Shown piece by piece: positions 46,057 through 55,651 of a stretch of 64,000 nt of DNA. Where the stretch lies: NCBI GenBank assembly GCA_016787065.1, contig JAEUVD010000008.1, positions 62,001 through 126,000 of the forward strand, written 5' to 3'. The DNA comes from Chitinophagaceae bacterium (GTDB lineage: Bacteria > Bacteroidota > Bacteroidia > Chitinophagales > Chitinophagaceae). The stretch's first letter is position 1; the number at the start of each line of letters is the position of its first letter. The notes under the pieces were generated by a model. It was not told the DNA's origin, searched no databases, and saw only the letters and a program-made list of their open reading frames with translations. Both the position numbers and the translations under genes were made by a program.

Positions 46057-48249
46057 ATGATGAGAAAATTTTTGCGATTATCGTTGATGACTGTGCTTAT
46101 CGGATTGGTTAGCCTTTCTGCTTTTTCCGGTCCGAAAGAAGATCCTGCTGCTAAACTCCCTTTTAATAAAAAAATGAAGTGGGCGAATGCACTGTTTAAA
46201 GATGGTAGCTTTTATAATGCGGAGGAATATTATTTTCAATTGTTAAAAGAACAACCCCGTAACCCTTATGTTACGTTTATGTTGGCAGAGTGTATGAATA
46301 AAAATCGCGATTACCCTTCTGCCGCGAATTATTATAAAGAAGCCTATTCATTGGCACCTGAAATGTTTCCATTTGCACCTTATAAGGAGGCAATTATGCG
46401 TAAGAACAACGGTGAATATGAAAAAGCAACAGAACTCTTGGAATTCTTCATCAAGAATTACAAAGGGCGCAATAAGAAAATGAAAATTTACGCTAAACGC
46501 GAAATTGAAGGATGCGTAATGGCCTTAAAAACACTGGCCAATCCTGAAAGAGCCTTTGTGAAAAATGCAGGCCCGAATGTAAATACGGCTTACACAGAAT
46601 TATCGCCTTATCCGATGGGAGATACAGCCTTGTTATTTGGTACTATGAGCGCCAATAAAATTATCGATGTAACACGTGATAAGCGTAAAGATTACGTGAG
46701 TCGATTCATGTGGTCTCCTAAAGAATTTGATCGTACCCGTGTGAAAGATAGTTTTGAAGTTGCCATGAAATTTAATGATGGTAAATTCAACGACCCTAAA
46801 ATGCATGTTGGTAACGGTTCTTGGTCACCTGGAGGCACGCGTTTCTATTTTACTAAATGTTTAGAAAAACCAAATGATACGTTAGACATCATGTGTAAAA
46901 TTTGGGTTTCTGAATTTAATAAGAAGGCTGGACAATGGGCACCGCCACAAGAATTACCGGCTGAAAGTGAAATTAACCAGTTCGAATCGTCGAATACCCA
47001 GCCATTCTGTGCTATGATAGGTAAGAAGGAAGTATTATTCTTCTCCTCAAATCGTAAGCAAGGTAGCGCAGGTGGTTATGATATATGGTATTCGGTTTAT
47101 GATTCTGCTCGTAGATCCTATCGCCGTCCACAAAACGTAGGTAAGAAAATCAATACTTGGAACGATGAAATTACACCATACTATGATTCACGTAAAAATC
47201 GCTTATACTTCTCTTCAAACGGACAAGTAAATATGGGTGGATTTGATGTGTATTCTGCAGATGGCGGTCCTTCTCGTTATACCAATATTCGTAATATGGG
47301 TTATCCTATTAATACCTCAGCGGATGATATATATTACATTCAAGATCCGGGAGTAAAAGATAACGCCTATGTTGTTTCAAACCGTATGGGAAGTTACTAT
47401 GTAAAAAACCCAACCTGTTGCGACGATATTTGGCGTGTTATTAAAGAACCAAATTTCTATGTAAAAGGAATCGTTGTGGATGAACAAACCAATGAGCAAA
47501 TTTCAGAAGTTGTAGTAAAAATGATAGATGAAGGTTCAAATAAAATGAAGGATACTTTCTTCTCTAAAGCGGGCAACTTCTTGTTTTACACGCCAATGGG
47601 TAAGAACTATATCATTACAGCCGATAAGGCAGGTTATGTTTCAGGCCGTACAACAGTAAGTACAACAGGAAAATCAGTAATCGACCCGGATGACACGACT
47701 TTGGTTACATTATATATGTCGAAGATTGTTGTTCGCCCAATTTTCACCGTAAACAATGTTTATTACAACTTTAATAAGGGGGAATTTCAGCCAGATTCTT
47801 ACGCTGCTTTGGATACATTGGTTCGCTTCATGAACGATAATCCATCGGTTAGTGTTGAAATTCGTTCCTATACCGATGCTTTAGGTAATGATGAATACAA
47901 CGATGAACTCTCTGTTCGTCGGGCACAAGCTGTTCTCGACTATATGGAGGATAAAGGTATCGACCGTGGGCGTATGATCGCTCGTGGAGAAGGTAAGAAA
48001 AATCCTATTAAGCCTAACTCCATTGGTGGAAAAGATAATCCTGATGGACGTCAATGGAATCGTCGTACCGAATTCAGAATTATTGGAGATTTACCTGATA
48101 AACGCATTATTTACGAACAAAATCGTCCGGAGTATTTCGATAAATCAGGTACTAGCGAACGCGATCGTAATTTAATGATGAATCGTTCCGATGATGAAGA
48201 TGATGGCACTCCGGATAGAGACAGTCAGGCTGGATCAGGCGTTCAATAA
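46057..48249 (+). CDS. PorE-like OmpA-family protein (TPR, beta-propeller, carboxypeptidase-D-like, OmpA domains)
   Basis: The product has 730 residues. The signal peptide is MMRKFLRLSLMTVLIGLVSL and the following SAFSG; either of two adjacent ATGs is possible. Domain order: TPR helices (about 35-165; WANALFKDGSFYNAEEYYFQ), a PD40/WD40-like propeller (about 180-460; FFSSNRKQGSAGGYDIW, LYFSSNGQVNMGGFDVYSAD), a carboxypeptidase-regulatory-like domain (about 470-565; VKGIVVDEQTNEQISEVVVK), and an OmpA peptidoglycan-binding domain (about 575-690; VYYNFNKGEFQPDSYAALD, YNDELSVRRAQAVLDYM). This is the PorE order of T9SS, in which the OmpA domain ties the outer-membrane machinery to the cell wall. 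The acidic tail DDEDDGTPDRD is unusual. Confidence 0.9.
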   Translation: MMRKFLRLSLMTVLIGLVSLSAFSGPKEDPAAKLPFNKKMKWANALFKDGSFYNAEEYYFQLLKEQPRNPYVTFMLAECMNKNRDYPSAANYYKEAYSLAPEMFPFAPYKEAIMRKNNGEYEKATELLEFFIKNYKGRNKKMKIYAKREIEGCVMALKTLANPERAFVKNAGPNVNTAYTELSPYPMGDTALLFGTMSANKIIDVTRDKRKDYVSRFMWSPKEFDRTRVKDSFEVAMKFNDGKFNDPKMHVGNGSWSPGGTRFYFTKCLEKPNDTLDIMCKIWVSEFNKKAGQWAPPQELPAESEINQFESSNTQPFCAMIGKKEVLFFSSNRKQGSAGGYDIWYSVYDSARRSYRRPQNVGKKINTWNDEITPYYDSRKNRLYFSSNGQVNMGGFDVYSADGGPSRYTNIRNMGYPINTSADDIYYIQDPGVKDNAYVVSNRMGSYYVKNPTCCDDIWRVIKEPNFYVKGIVVDEQTNEQISEVVVKMIDEGSNKMKDTFFSKAGNFLFYTPMGKNYIITADKAGYVSGRTTVSTTGKSVIDPDDTTLVTLYMSKIVVRPIFTVNNVYYNFNKGEFQPDSYAALDTLVRFMNDNPSVSVEIRSYTDALGNDEYNDELSVRRAQAVLDYMEDKGIDRGRMIARGEGKKNPIKPNSIGGKDNPDGRQWNRRTEFRIIGDLPDKRIIYEQNRPEYFDKSGTSERDRNLMMNRSDDEDDGTPDRDSQAGSGVQ

Positions 48250-48273
48250 TTTGTGACGAATCTTAAAATATGG

Positions 48274-48301
48274 AGTCCCGCAATTGTTTGCGGGACTTTT
48301 T
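48274..48301 (+). terminator. Intrinsic terminator after the PorE-like gene
   Basis: AGTCCCGCAA and TTGCGGGACT form a perfect ten-base stem around a short loop, followed by T5. Confidence 0.92.
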
Positions 48302-48389
48302 GTAAAAAATAAATTAATGTGTTGCTATCTTTATACCAAACAAACAAAACCTTATACATTTACGTCTTCTCTCTAAATTATCATAACAC

Positions 48390-48731
48390 ATGAAAAAGAT
48401 TTTATTTACATTATCCATTCTTTTCTCTTCATTGTTCATGTTCTCTCAAGGGAGTCAGCAAGTTGTTCCTGAAGCAGTTAAAAACCAAGTGGCTATTTTA
48501 AAGGCTTCTGATTTAAAATTAACTGATGTGCAGTTATCTCGAATTACAACTGTGCTGATTGCTGAAAATGATAAATTGGAACGAAGTAAAAAAGCAGTTG
48601 GAATCAATAATCAACAACTTCAAGAGCGCATGAAACTGCATAAGGAAGTTATGATTAAGAATATCAAAGGTGCCATGACTCCGCTACAAGTTGAAAAATT
48701 TGATATTGGGAAACTTGGCGACAAATTGTAA
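48390..48731 (+). CDS. Small secreted helical protein, function unknown
   Basis: A 113-residue protein with the signal peptide MKKILFTLSILFSSLFMFSQ. The mature 90 residues are helical, with DLKLTDVQLSRITTVLIAEN and the C-terminal GAMTPLQVEKFDIGKLGDKL. Two L/M-T-x-x-Q-like motifs (LTDVQ and MTPLQ) at both ends of the helical region resemble Spy/CpxP/LTXXQ periplasmic proteins, and the gene at 19024 has a similar size and layout. A -7-like TACATTTA lies some 35 bases upstream. The next gene is rpoD, 94 bases downstream; a functional link is not evident. Confidence 0.72.
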   Translation: MKKILFTLSILFSSLFMFSQGSQQVVPEAVKNQVAILKASDLKLTDVQLSRITTVLIAENDKLERSKKAVGINNQQLQERMKLHKEVMIKNIKGAMTPLQVEKFDIGKLGDKL

Positions 48732-48825
48732 TCGGAACAGTTTTTGATTACATTAACAAGAAGCACTAAACATTTATTATTCATTTATCGTTATAACTAA
48801 AGAGGCGAAAGCAAGAAAGTAGAAT

Positions 48826-49683
48826 ATGAGACAGCTTAAGATAGCTACCCAAATTACGAATCGTGACAGCCAGGCTGTTGAGAAATACTTACAAGATATA
48901 AGTCGTATTCCAATGATTAATGCGGAAGAAGAAACCGTATTAGCTCAAAAAATACGAATAGGTGATACCGCAGCACTCGATAAACTCGTTAAATCAAATT
49001 TAAGGTTTGTGGTTTCTGTGGCTAAGCAATATCAACATCAAGGGCTAACCTTAAGTGATTTAATTAATGAAGGAAACCTCGGTTTAATTAAGGCCGCGCA
49101 GCGTTTTGATGAAACCAAGGGGTTTAAATTTATATCTTATGCGGTATGGTGGATTCGCCAATCGATTCTACAAGCCCTTGCTGAACAAGGTCGTTTAGTT
49201 CGTTTACCGCAAAATAAAATTGGTACCTATAATAAGGCAAACAAAGCCATGATGGCTTTTGAACAAGAAAATGAGCGTGAGCCTTCAGTGGAAGAACTTG
49301 CTGGAATCTTGGATATGTCGGAAACAGAAATCGCGAATATTTTCGTTACAAATTCTCGTCATACGTCATTGGATGCCCCTGTGCATGAAGCAGAGGATGT
49401 AAGCATGGGTGATTTGCTTACAGGTGCAAATGATACAGATGATACCGTACTTCAAGATAGTCTTCGCGAAGAAATCAAACGTATTTTGAAATCATTAAGT
49501 CCTCGTGAATCAGAAATCGTAAGTGCTTACTTCGGATTAGACGGTAATGATGGTACAACCATAGAGCAAATTGGTGAGAAATATGATCTTACCAAAGAGC
49601 GAATTCGTCAGATTAAGGAACGTGCTATTAAGCGTTTACAAAAAGCGCGGTATAGCAAATCGTTAAAATCATATTTGGGTTAA
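48826..49683 (+). CDS. rpoD: Primary (housekeeping) sigma factor RpoD/SigA
   Basis: The product has 285 residues, the typical short length of the Bacteroidota primary sigma, which lacks most of region 1.1. Region 1.2 is AVEKYLQDISRIPMINAEEE. Region 2 is LVKSNLRFVVSVAKQYQHQG, then LINEGNLGLIKAAQRFDETK, FISYAVWWIRQSILQAL. Region 3 is VRLPQNKIGTYNKA. Region 4 is LSPRESEIVSAYFGL, TIEQIGEKYDLTKERIRQIK. It recognises the TTTG / TAnnTTTG promoters seen throughout this window. A strong bidirectional terminator follows. Confidence 0.96.
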   Translation: MRQLKIATQITNRDSQAVEKYLQDISRIPMINAEEETVLAQKIRIGDTAALDKLVKSNLRFVVSVAKQYQHQGLTLSDLINEGNLGLIKAAQRFDETKGFKFISYAVWWIRQSILQALAEQGRLVRLPQNKIGTYNKANKAMMAFEQENEREPSVEELAGILDMSETEIANIFVTNSRHTSLDAPVHEAEDVSMGDLLTGANDTDDTVLQDSLREEIKRILKSLSPRESEIVSAYFGLDGNDGTTIEQIGEKYDLTKERIRQIKERAIKRLQKARYSKSLKSYLG

Positions 49684-49710
49684 GAGTGTTTGTTGGTTTA
49701 GTTTAAGAGA

Positions 49711-49744
49711 AATAAGGGGGAGCGAAAGTTCTCCCTTATTTTTT
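49711..49744. terminator. Bidirectional terminator between rpoD and the TPR-protein gene
   Basis: AATAAGGGGGA pairs with TCTCCCTTATT (one wobble) around GCGAAAGT, with T-runs on both strands. It overlaps the last codons of the minus-strand gene. Confidence 0.85.
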
Positions 49745-51745
49745 GATCACTGCGTTCATATTGATATTTTTTTCATCATTACCGGTACCAAAAATATAAA
49801 AGGGTAACTTTTTCGCTATATCCTGAGCTTGCATCGTGTTATAACCAAATTCAATGTTGTTCACTATGGGAATACCTTTATACGATGAAGACAAACGAAT
49901 GATATCTAGATTGCCACGTTTGGCAAACTGAAGATCAACTAAAAAGTCATTTTTTTGCTTCACCCAACTCATATTAGTTTGTTGTAAAGCCTTTACAAAT
50001 TGCAACTGTATGGGAGAAACTGCATTATGCTTTAAAGTAACTGGAATTGTAAATCCGGTAAAAGGTATAATACTGGGGTAATATTCCATGATGGCTGCAA
50101 TGCAAGAGGCCATTTTCGCATCCTGTTTTAATTCTTTGTAACATAGTAACAAAGCCTCATTAACTCGGGCTAGAAATAACTTCTCATATTCCTGATCTAC
50201 TTTCTTTTCCGTTCTAAGTGCTTCTAGAATGTCTTTGGCTTCCGCATACTTTTCCTTTTTAATAAGTAATTTAGCTACAAAGAACTGATAGTATCGTTGT
50301 ATATGTGGACGAGGATCATTTTTCAATTCCTTCTTAAATTTTTCGAGGAAGAAGTTCGTAGAAAAACCGTCTATAAGTTGCCAAATTTCATCAAAAGAAA
50401 CTGTACTCTCCGTTGAAAATAGTTTGTAAATCACCCGATCACGTTCAGGATTCGTTGCCAATTGATTGATGATCATGAATTGCAAACTGTACTTCTCCGT
50501 TGTTTTTTGTGCAATTAAAGAAAGGTTAGCCGGGTTATACCACCATCCTTTATTTAGATATTTTATACGCTCTATTTCTTTTTGTTTTAAAATAATTTTT
50601 AGCAAAGTAGCGGTAAAGTCATAATGACTTTGTCCGAGCGTTGTTCCAATATGAATCTCCTTGAATTGCTCCGCATTTTTCAAGTACTGAATAGCCAAAT
50701 CAAGTTGCCCGTCATACAAATAGTTGCGGGATAAAGCCATATTATACCACCCAAACCCCGGGGTTGAACCATTCGCTTTTATTAGGCTTTTGAGTTCTTG
50801 TATGCCCTCTTTAGCGCGAGCCCGATAGGCATTCATAATCGAGAGATAATAATAAGATTCCTGCATTCGTTTATCCTGTCCTTCTTCCTTTTTGGCTAAA
50901 TCGTATTCCGAAACAGCTTCACGAAATTTTCCTTGAATAGAACAGAACGTGGCGTAATTATTATGAGGGAAGTAAGGTGTTGAACGTAGTTTTTCATAGT
51001 AATAAGCACCGGAAGGTATGTTCAGTTGATAACTGTAAAGCATGGATTTATAGTGCCACACTCCGGGTATTTTACTTGCCTCGTAATCAATAGTGAGGAA
51101 GGGTTTAAATAATAATGCATCACGTTTAATTTTCATAGTAGCGCTATCGAGATAACGATTGGCCAGTTGTTCATTTTCATCAATATTTTTTTTCAGGAAG
51201 GAATATTTTGCCGTTGTATAGAAACGATTGCGATGTACCGTCCACGCCAGGTAGTTATACGAATCCATAAGTTGTTCATCTTGCAAATCAAATTTTCTGC
51301 ATGTTTGAAGTAAACTCCATAATTTATCAACTTGATCGGTATTGCTATAACAATTCATCAAGCAATAGGCAACGTAATCCCAATCGCGATGGAGTTTCAT
51401 TATTTTAATAAAATCAAATACATTGGAGGTTCGGGTTTTTAATTCTTTTTTGAAGTCCTTCTCCATTAATTTCATCGCTTTCTCCAACTGAGTGGATGCC
51501 GTTTTAAACCCTAAATAATCGGCGGCATGATCATACTTATATGTTCCTTCTAACATCCAACCTACGTAGTACGTTGAATCTATACGTTTGAATTCTCTAC
51601 CCCTGGGTAACGCATCTCGGCTGGTAAAGTCAACTCCTTCTCGCTTGGCATCTATTTCGTGTCGACGTTGTGCGATGGATTGACCGTAAACCGTTGTGGT
51701 TTCCAGAAACAATAAACTTAACGTAATAGCTACAACAAATTTCAT
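49736..51745 (-). CDS. Secreted/periplasmic TPR-repeat protein, function unknown
   Basis: A 669-residue protein from the ATG at 51745 (MKFVVAITLSLLFLETTTVYGQ, signal peptide); a GTG six bases upstream is less likely. Most of the chain is helical with TPR-like pairs: DYVAYCLMNCYSNTDQVDKL, NYATFCSIQGKFREAVSEYD, MNAYRARAKEGIQELKSLIK, FGWYNMALSRNYLYDGQLDL, YFFVAKLLIKKEKYAEAKDI. The last 100 residues switch to beta-like sequence (FLVDLQFAKRGNLDIIRLSS). No enzyme motif is seen. It is convergent with rpoD and monocistronic. A role as an envelope scaffold is possible but unsupported. Confidence 0.75.
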   Translation of the reverse strand: MKFVVAITLSLLFLETTTVYGQSIAQRRHEIDAKREGVDFTSRDALPRGREFKRIDSTYYVGWMLEGTYKYDHAADYLGFKTASTQLEKAMKLMEKDFKKELKTRTSNVFDFIKIMKLHRDWDYVAYCLMNCYSNTDQVDKLWSLLQTCRKFDLQDEQLMDSYNYLAWTVHRNRFYTTAKYSFLKKNIDENEQLANRYLDSATMKIKRDALLFKPFLTIDYEASKIPGVWHYKSMLYSYQLNIPSGAYYYEKLRSTPYFPHNNYATFCSIQGKFREAVSEYDLAKKEEGQDKRMQESYYYLSIMNAYRARAKEGIQELKSLIKANGSTPGFGWYNMALSRNYLYDGQLDLAIQYLKNAEQFKEIHIGTTLGQSHYDFTATLLKIILKQKEIERIKYLNKGWWYNPANLSLIAQKTTEKYSLQFMIINQLATNPERDRVIYKLFSTESTVSFDEIWQLIDGFSTNFFLEKFKKELKNDPRPHIQRYYQFFVAKLLIKKEKYAEAKDILEALRTEKKVDQEYEKLFLARVNEALLLCYKELKQDAKMASCIAAIMEYYPSIIPFTGFTIPVTLKHNAVSPIQLQFVKALQQTNMSWVKQKNDFLVDLQFAKRGNLDIIRLSSSYKGIPIVNNIEFGYNTMQAQDIAKKLPFYIFGTGNDEKNINMNAVIKK

Positions 51746-51863
51746 CTGCACGCAAAAAGGCTTCCGACAAATATAAATTCTAAAATCGTTGTTTAAGCGA
51801 TAAGTATTAACGGTCGCTAATTTTCACCTTTTCTTATTACTTTCGTGCCCAAAATTAAACAAC

Positions 51864-52622
51864 ATGAAAAAAATCTCCATGCTATTTTTATGCTTAACCG
51901 TTTTGACAAGTTCAACCTTTGCGGGTAAGCGTGATGAAGACAAAGATGAAGTAGTAAAAAAGAATGCCGTTAAGTTGAATTTAACTGCTTTAGCATTTAA
52001 TAATTTAGGAGTTCAATATGAGCGCGCACTTGGACCTAAAATTTCCGTTGCTTGCCAACTTCGTTACACCTATTCTCAAAAAGTACCATTAGGCGAATCT
52101 ATTTCAAATCTTACAGATGATTCCACATTTACAGGTAGTATGAAAATGGGTGGATGGGCTATTACACCTGAATTTCGTTTCTATCCGAGAAAGGCAATGA
52201 AAGGGTTTTACTTAGCTCCTTATTTACGTATACGTAATATTTCGTTAGACGTGCCGTTGAATTATACCGATGATAACAATAAATCACAAAGCATTTTAGC
52301 TACAGGTAACCTGAACTCATTTGGTGGCGGTTTAATGATTGGATCTCACTTTAATATCGGAAAGTCGTTTAGTTTAGATTGGTTCATTATCGGTTTTCAT
52401 ATCATGACAAACAGCGGCTCTTTCAAAGGAACTTCTACCGAAACCATGAGTGCTAATGATCAAGCTGATTTGATATCTGATCTTCAAGATATTAAAGATA
52501 ATACCAGTTGGACGATCAAGAAATTTGATTACAGTGTTACAAGTAATTCGGTTTCTATCGACGCTAAATATACAAGTTTCGGTTTCCGCGGCTTTGGATT
52601 GAATTTTGGCTATCGATTTTAA
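51864..52622 (+). CDS. Outer-membrane beta-barrel protein (DUF3575-like)
   Basis: A 252-residue protein with a signal peptide (MKKISMLFLCLTVLTSSTFA). The mature part has alternating amphipathic strands ending in an aromatic residue (FRGFGLNFGYRF), the outer-membrane signature. NAVKLNLTALAFNNLGVQYE, WAITPEFRFYPRKAMKGFYL and AYLRIR-type strands resemble the DUF3575 barrel family of Bacteroidota. Ligand and function are unknown. It is single, with a terminator downstream. Confidence 0.82.
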   Translation: MKKISMLFLCLTVLTSSTFAGKRDEDKDEVVKKNAVKLNLTALAFNNLGVQYERALGPKISVACQLRYTYSQKVPLGESISNLTDDSTFTGSMKMGGWAITPEFRFYPRKAMKGFYLAPYLRIRNISLDVPLNYTDDNNKSQSILATGNLNSFGGGLMIGSHFNIGKSFSLDWFIIGFHIMTNSGSFKGTSTETMSANDQADLISDLQDIKDNTSWTIKKFDYSVTSNSVSIDAKYTSFGFRGFGLNFGYRF

Positions 52623-52643
52623 GTACTTAAAAACAATAGTTAC

Positions 52644-52679
52644 AGGGCAGTAATTCTCAGGAATTATTGCCCTTTTTTT
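52644..52679 (+). terminator. Intrinsic terminator after the beta-barrel gene
   Basis: GGGCAGTAATTC, TCAG, GAATTATTGCCC: a 12-bp stem (one mismatch or wobble) with a seven-T run. Confidence 0.92.
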
Positions 52680-52738
52680 ATTTGTTGAAGGATTTTAAAC
52701 TCTCTCCAAAAACACTTAACAACTTTCCTTGAAACGCT

Positions 52739-52746
52739 TATCTTCG
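52739..52746 (+). promoter_or_regulatory. -7-like element (TATCTTCG) of the polysaccharide cluster (rfbB)
   Basis: TATCTTCG followed by eight bases and the rfbB ATG at 52755. It fits a degenerate TAnnTTTG element and implies a leader of only a few bases. Confidence 0.5.
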
Positions 52747-52754
52747 CCGAGTCT

Positions 52755-53816
52755 ATGGCTTCAACAAAACGAATTTTAATTACAGGTGGCGCGGGTTTTA
52801 TTGGCTCTCATGTGGTGCGCTATTTTGTAAATGCAGCTCCTCACTACCAAATTATTAATTTGGATGCTTTAACGTATGCCGGTAATCTTGAGAACTTAAA
52901 GGATATTCAGGATAAACCTAACTATACCTTCGTTAAGGGAGATATTTGTGATGCAGCGTTGGTAAATGCAATCTTTCAAGAGCATGCTATTGATGCCGTT
53001 ATCCACCTCGCTGCTGAATCGCATGTTGATCGTAGTATTTCTAATCCGCTTGCTTTTGTGCAAACGAATGTAATGGGTACCGCTACTTTATTAAATGCCG
53101 CTCGAAGCGCATGGCATGGAAATTATGATGGAAAATTATTCTATCATGTTTCTACTGATGAGGTTTATGGAAGCTTAGGTGAAACCGGTTTTTTTTACGA
53201 AACCACCGCCTATGATCCAAGAAGTCCTTATTCCGCTAGTAAAGCTGCCAGCGATCATTTGGTAATGGCCTTTTATCATACCTACCACATGCCTGTGGTT
53301 ATTTCCAATTGCTCTAATAATTATGGTCCGAATCATTTTCCGGAAAAATTAATACCGCTTTCCATCAATAATATTATTCAGAATAAACCATTACCTATTT
53401 ATGGTAAAGGTGAGAATGTGCGTGATTGGCTCTATGTTATTGATCATGCATCAGCCATTTTTACCATTTTTGAAAAAGGGAGAATTGGAGAAACGTATAA
53501 TATTGGTGGACATAACGAATGGAAGAATATTGACCTTATTCATTTGCTCTGTAAGATCATGGATAAGAAATTAAACCGTGAGGCGGGAAGTTCAGAGAAA
53601 TTGATAACCTATGTAACCGATCGCGCCGGACATGATTTGCGTTATGCCATCGACGCTACTAAACTGAAAGATGAACTTGGTTGGATGCCAAGTTTGCAAT
53701 TCGAAGAAGGATTAGAAAAAACAGTCGATTGGTATTTAGAAAATCAAGAATGGCTAAATCATGTAACCAGTGGCTCTTATGCCTCGTATTATGAAACACA
53801 ATATCATAACCGATAA
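52755..53816 (+). CDS. rfbB: dTDP-glucose 4,6-dehydratase
   Basis: Second step of dTDP-sugar synthesis: dTDP-glucose to dTDP-4-keto-6-deoxyglucose, NAD-dependent. The 353-residue SDR protein has GGAGFIGSHVVRYF for NAD, HLAAESHVDRSISNPLAF, the catalytic triad region HVSTDEVYGSLGE with YSASKAASDHLV (Tyr and Lys), and NCSNNYGPNHFPEKLIPL, all characteristic of RfbB/RmlB. It is the first gene of the surface-glycan cluster, with rfbA nine bases later. rfbC and rfbD are not visible here, so the product may be rhamnose or another 6-deoxy sugar. Confidence 0.96.
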   Translation: MASTKRILITGGAGFIGSHVVRYFVNAAPHYQIINLDALTYAGNLENLKDIQDKPNYTFVKGDICDAALVNAIFQEHAIDAVIHLAAESHVDRSISNPLAFVQTNVMGTATLLNAARSAWHGNYDGKLFYHVSTDEVYGSLGETGFFYETTAYDPRSPYSASKAASDHLVMAFYHTYHMPVVISNCSNNYGPNHFPEKLIPLSINNIIQNKPLPIYGKGENVRDWLYVIDHASAIFTIFEKGRIGETYNIGGHNEWKNIDLIHLLCKIMDKKLNREAGSSEKLITYVTDRAGHDLRYAIDATKLKDELGWMPSLQFEEGLEKTVDWYLENQEWLNHVTSGSYASYYETQYHNR

Positions 53817-53825
53817 ACAAACAAC

Positions 53826-54686
53826 ATGAAGGGAATAATTTTAGCAGGTGGTTCCGGCACTCGTTTATATCCAATAACCAAGGCTATTTCAAAACAATTG
53901 ATGCCTATCTATGATAAGCCGATGATTTACTATCCCTTATCGGTGCTCATGATGGCTGGTATTAAGGATATTTTAATAATAACCACGCCGGAAGATTCAG
54001 ATCAGTTTAAACGTTTACTACAAGATGGTTCCGAAATTGGGTGTACCATCTCTTATGCTGTTCAAGAAGTACCTAATGGCTTGGCGCAGGCTTTTGTAAT
54101 CGGCGAAGCTTTTGTTGGGAACGATAAAGTAGCCTTAGTTTTAGGGGATAATATTTTTTATGGAAGTGGTTTAGGACGCCAGTTACAAGCCCTTCAGGAT
54201 GTATCAGGTGGTTATGTATTTGCCTATCCCGTTTCCGATCCGGAACGCTATGGTGTGGTGGAGTTTGATGAACAATTTAATGCCAAGAGTATTGAAGAAA
54301 AACCATCTCAACCGAAATCTAATTTCGCCGTACCGGGTTTGTATTTCTATGATAATTCAGTAATAGAAATTGCTAAAAATTTGAAACCATCTGCTAGGGG
54401 AGAGTATGAAATTACTGACGTTAACAAGGTTTATCTGGAACAAGGTAAATTGAAAGTATCAGTACTCGACCGTACTACAGCTTGGCTAGATACAGGTACC
54501 TTTGATAGCTTACATGATGCCTCGGAATTTGTTCGGGTTATTGAAAAACGACAAGGAACTAAAATTGGTTGTATCGAGGAAATTGCTTTTGTAATGAACT
54601 ATATTAACAAAGAACAATTATCATTACTTGGCGAGAAATTGCGTAAAAGCGGCTATGGTGAATATTTATTGAATTTAATTCGCTAA
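53826..54686 (+). CDS. rfbA: Glucose-1-phosphate thymidylyltransferase
   Basis: Forms dTDP-glucose from dTTP and glucose-1-phosphate. The product is 286 residues, with nucleotide-binding [20 protein letters not shown] and substrate motifs [50 protein letters not shown] and [19 protein letters not shown], all typical of RmlA/RfbA. It lies nine bases downstream of rfbB, forming a two-gene operon. A minus-strand gene follows within ten bases, so the rest of the cluster is not in this transcript. Confidence 0.96.
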   Translation: MKGIILAGGSGTRLYPITKAISKQLMPIYDKPMIYYPLSVLMMAGIKDILIITTPEDSDQFKRLLQDGSEIGCTISYAVQEVPNGLAQAFVIGEAFVGNDKVALVLGDNIFYGSGLGRQLQALQDVSGGYVFAYPVSDPERYGVVEFDEQFNAKSIEEKPSQPKSNFAVPGLYFYDNSVIEIAKNLKPSARGEYEITDVNKVYLEQGKLKVSVLDRTTAWLDTGTFDSLHDASEFVRVIEKRQGTKIGCIEEIAFVMNYINKEQLSLLGEKLRKSGYGEYLLNLIR

Positions 54687-54696
54687 GCTCAGTTTT

Positions 54697-54945
54697 CTAC
54701 TTTAACGCTTTTAACATGGCAAACATGGCGGCTAGCTGGGTTGCCCAAAATACAAAGGCCCAAAGTATCATTTCCGATTTAGTTTTCGCTAAATCTTCTT
54801 TAGTCGCTAGATGTTCTGTTTTGTAACTCACGGTTTCTTCTACTTCTTGTTTCACAAAGCTAATTAATTCTTCCGTTTCTTGTTCACCTAATTTTAAACG
54901 GAGCAACTTATAAAGTTGAATACCGTTAATGTTAATTGTTTTCAT
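54697..54945 (-). CDS. Small coiled-coil membrane protein, DUF1640/CCDC90-like
   Basis: An 82-residue protein. The N-terminus is LYKLLRLKLGEQETEELISF, followed by a coiled-coil stretch (VKQEVEETVSYKTEHLATKE, DLAKTKSEM) and one C-terminal membrane helix (ILWAFVFWATQLAAMFAMLK). This resembles short bacterial DUF1640/CCDC90-type proteins. The lone minus-strand gene interrupts the polysaccharide cluster between rfbA and the acetyltransferase gene. Function unknown. Confidence 0.7.
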   Translation of the reverse strand: MKTININGIQLYKLLRLKLGEQETEELISFVKQEVEETVSYKTEHLATKEDLAKTKSEMILWAFVFWATQLAAMFAMLKALK

Positions 54946-55058
54946 TAGTCAAATATAAGATGAGCACATGAATCGCAAAAGGAATTTTATATTCCATAAT
55001 CACGTTTCATTAGTTATTTTTTGCCCGAATAAATAGAGCATCCTTTTTTAAAAAACCT

Positions 55059-55066
55059 TAATTTCG
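55059..55066 (+). promoter_or_regulatory. -7-like element (TAATTTCG) of the WbpD-like gene
   Basis: TAATTTCG followed by CCGCGC and the ATG at 55073. It probably starts the second transcript of the polysaccharide cluster, with almost no leader. Confidence 0.5.
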
Positions 55067-55072
55067 CCGCGC

Positions 55073-55651
55073 ATGAATTCCGACTATTACGCGCACGAAA
55101 CAGCTGTCCTAGATGAAGGCTGTACCATTGGCAAAGGGGTAAAAATCTGGCACTTCAGTCATATTATGCCGGGTTGCACCTTAGGTGACGGGTGTAATAT
55201 TGGCCAAAATGTGGTTATATCTCCTGACGTTGTGTTAGGAAAGAATGTAAAAATTCAAAATAACGTTTCCATCTATACCGGTGTTACTTGTGATGATGAT
55301 GTATTTCTCGGTCCATCCTGTGTTTTTACCAATGTGGTAAATCCAAGAAGTGGAGTTAACCGTCGCGGACAATACACAAAAACGCATGTGGGTAAAGGAG
55401 CCAGTATCGGTGCGAATGCAACCATCGTTTGCGGACATGATATTGGAAAGTATGCCTTTATTGGTGCCGGTGCCGTGGTAACCAAACATGTTCCGGATTA
55501 TGCTTTATTGGTAGGTAATCCCGCACGTCAAATAGGTTGGATGAGCGAATACGGTCATCGCTTACAGTTTGATGAAAGCGGTTTAGCCATCTGTGAAGAA
55601 AGTAAACAGGAATATAAGCTTGAACACAATCTTGTAACTCGAATAAAGTAA
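55073..55651 (+). CDS. WbpD-like UDP-amino-sugar-uronate N-acetyltransferase
   Basis: A 192-residue left-handed beta-helix acyltransferase with hexapeptide repeats (IGKGVKIWHFSHIMPGCTLG, IGQNVVISPDVVLGKNVKIQ, IGANATIVCGHDIGKYAFIG). It shares with WbpD/WlbB the sequence CVFTNVVNPRSGVNRRGQYT-like loop and VPDYALLVGNPARQIGWMSE. The family acetylates the 3-amino group of UDP-2-acetamido-3-amino-2,3-dideoxy-glucuronate. The next gene is WbpB-like and an aminotransferase follows two genes later, which supports that pathway. Its stop overlaps the next ATG (TAATG). Confidence 0.9.
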   Translation: MNSDYYAHETAVLDEGCTIGKGVKIWHFSHIMPGCTLGDGCNIGQNVVISPDVVLGKNVKIQNNVSIYTGVTCDDDVFLGPSCVFTNVVNPRSGVNRRGQYTKTHVGKGASIGANATIVCGHDIGKYAFIGAGAVVTKHVPDYALLVGNPARQIGWMSEYGHRLQFDESGLAICEESKQEYKLEHNLVTRIK

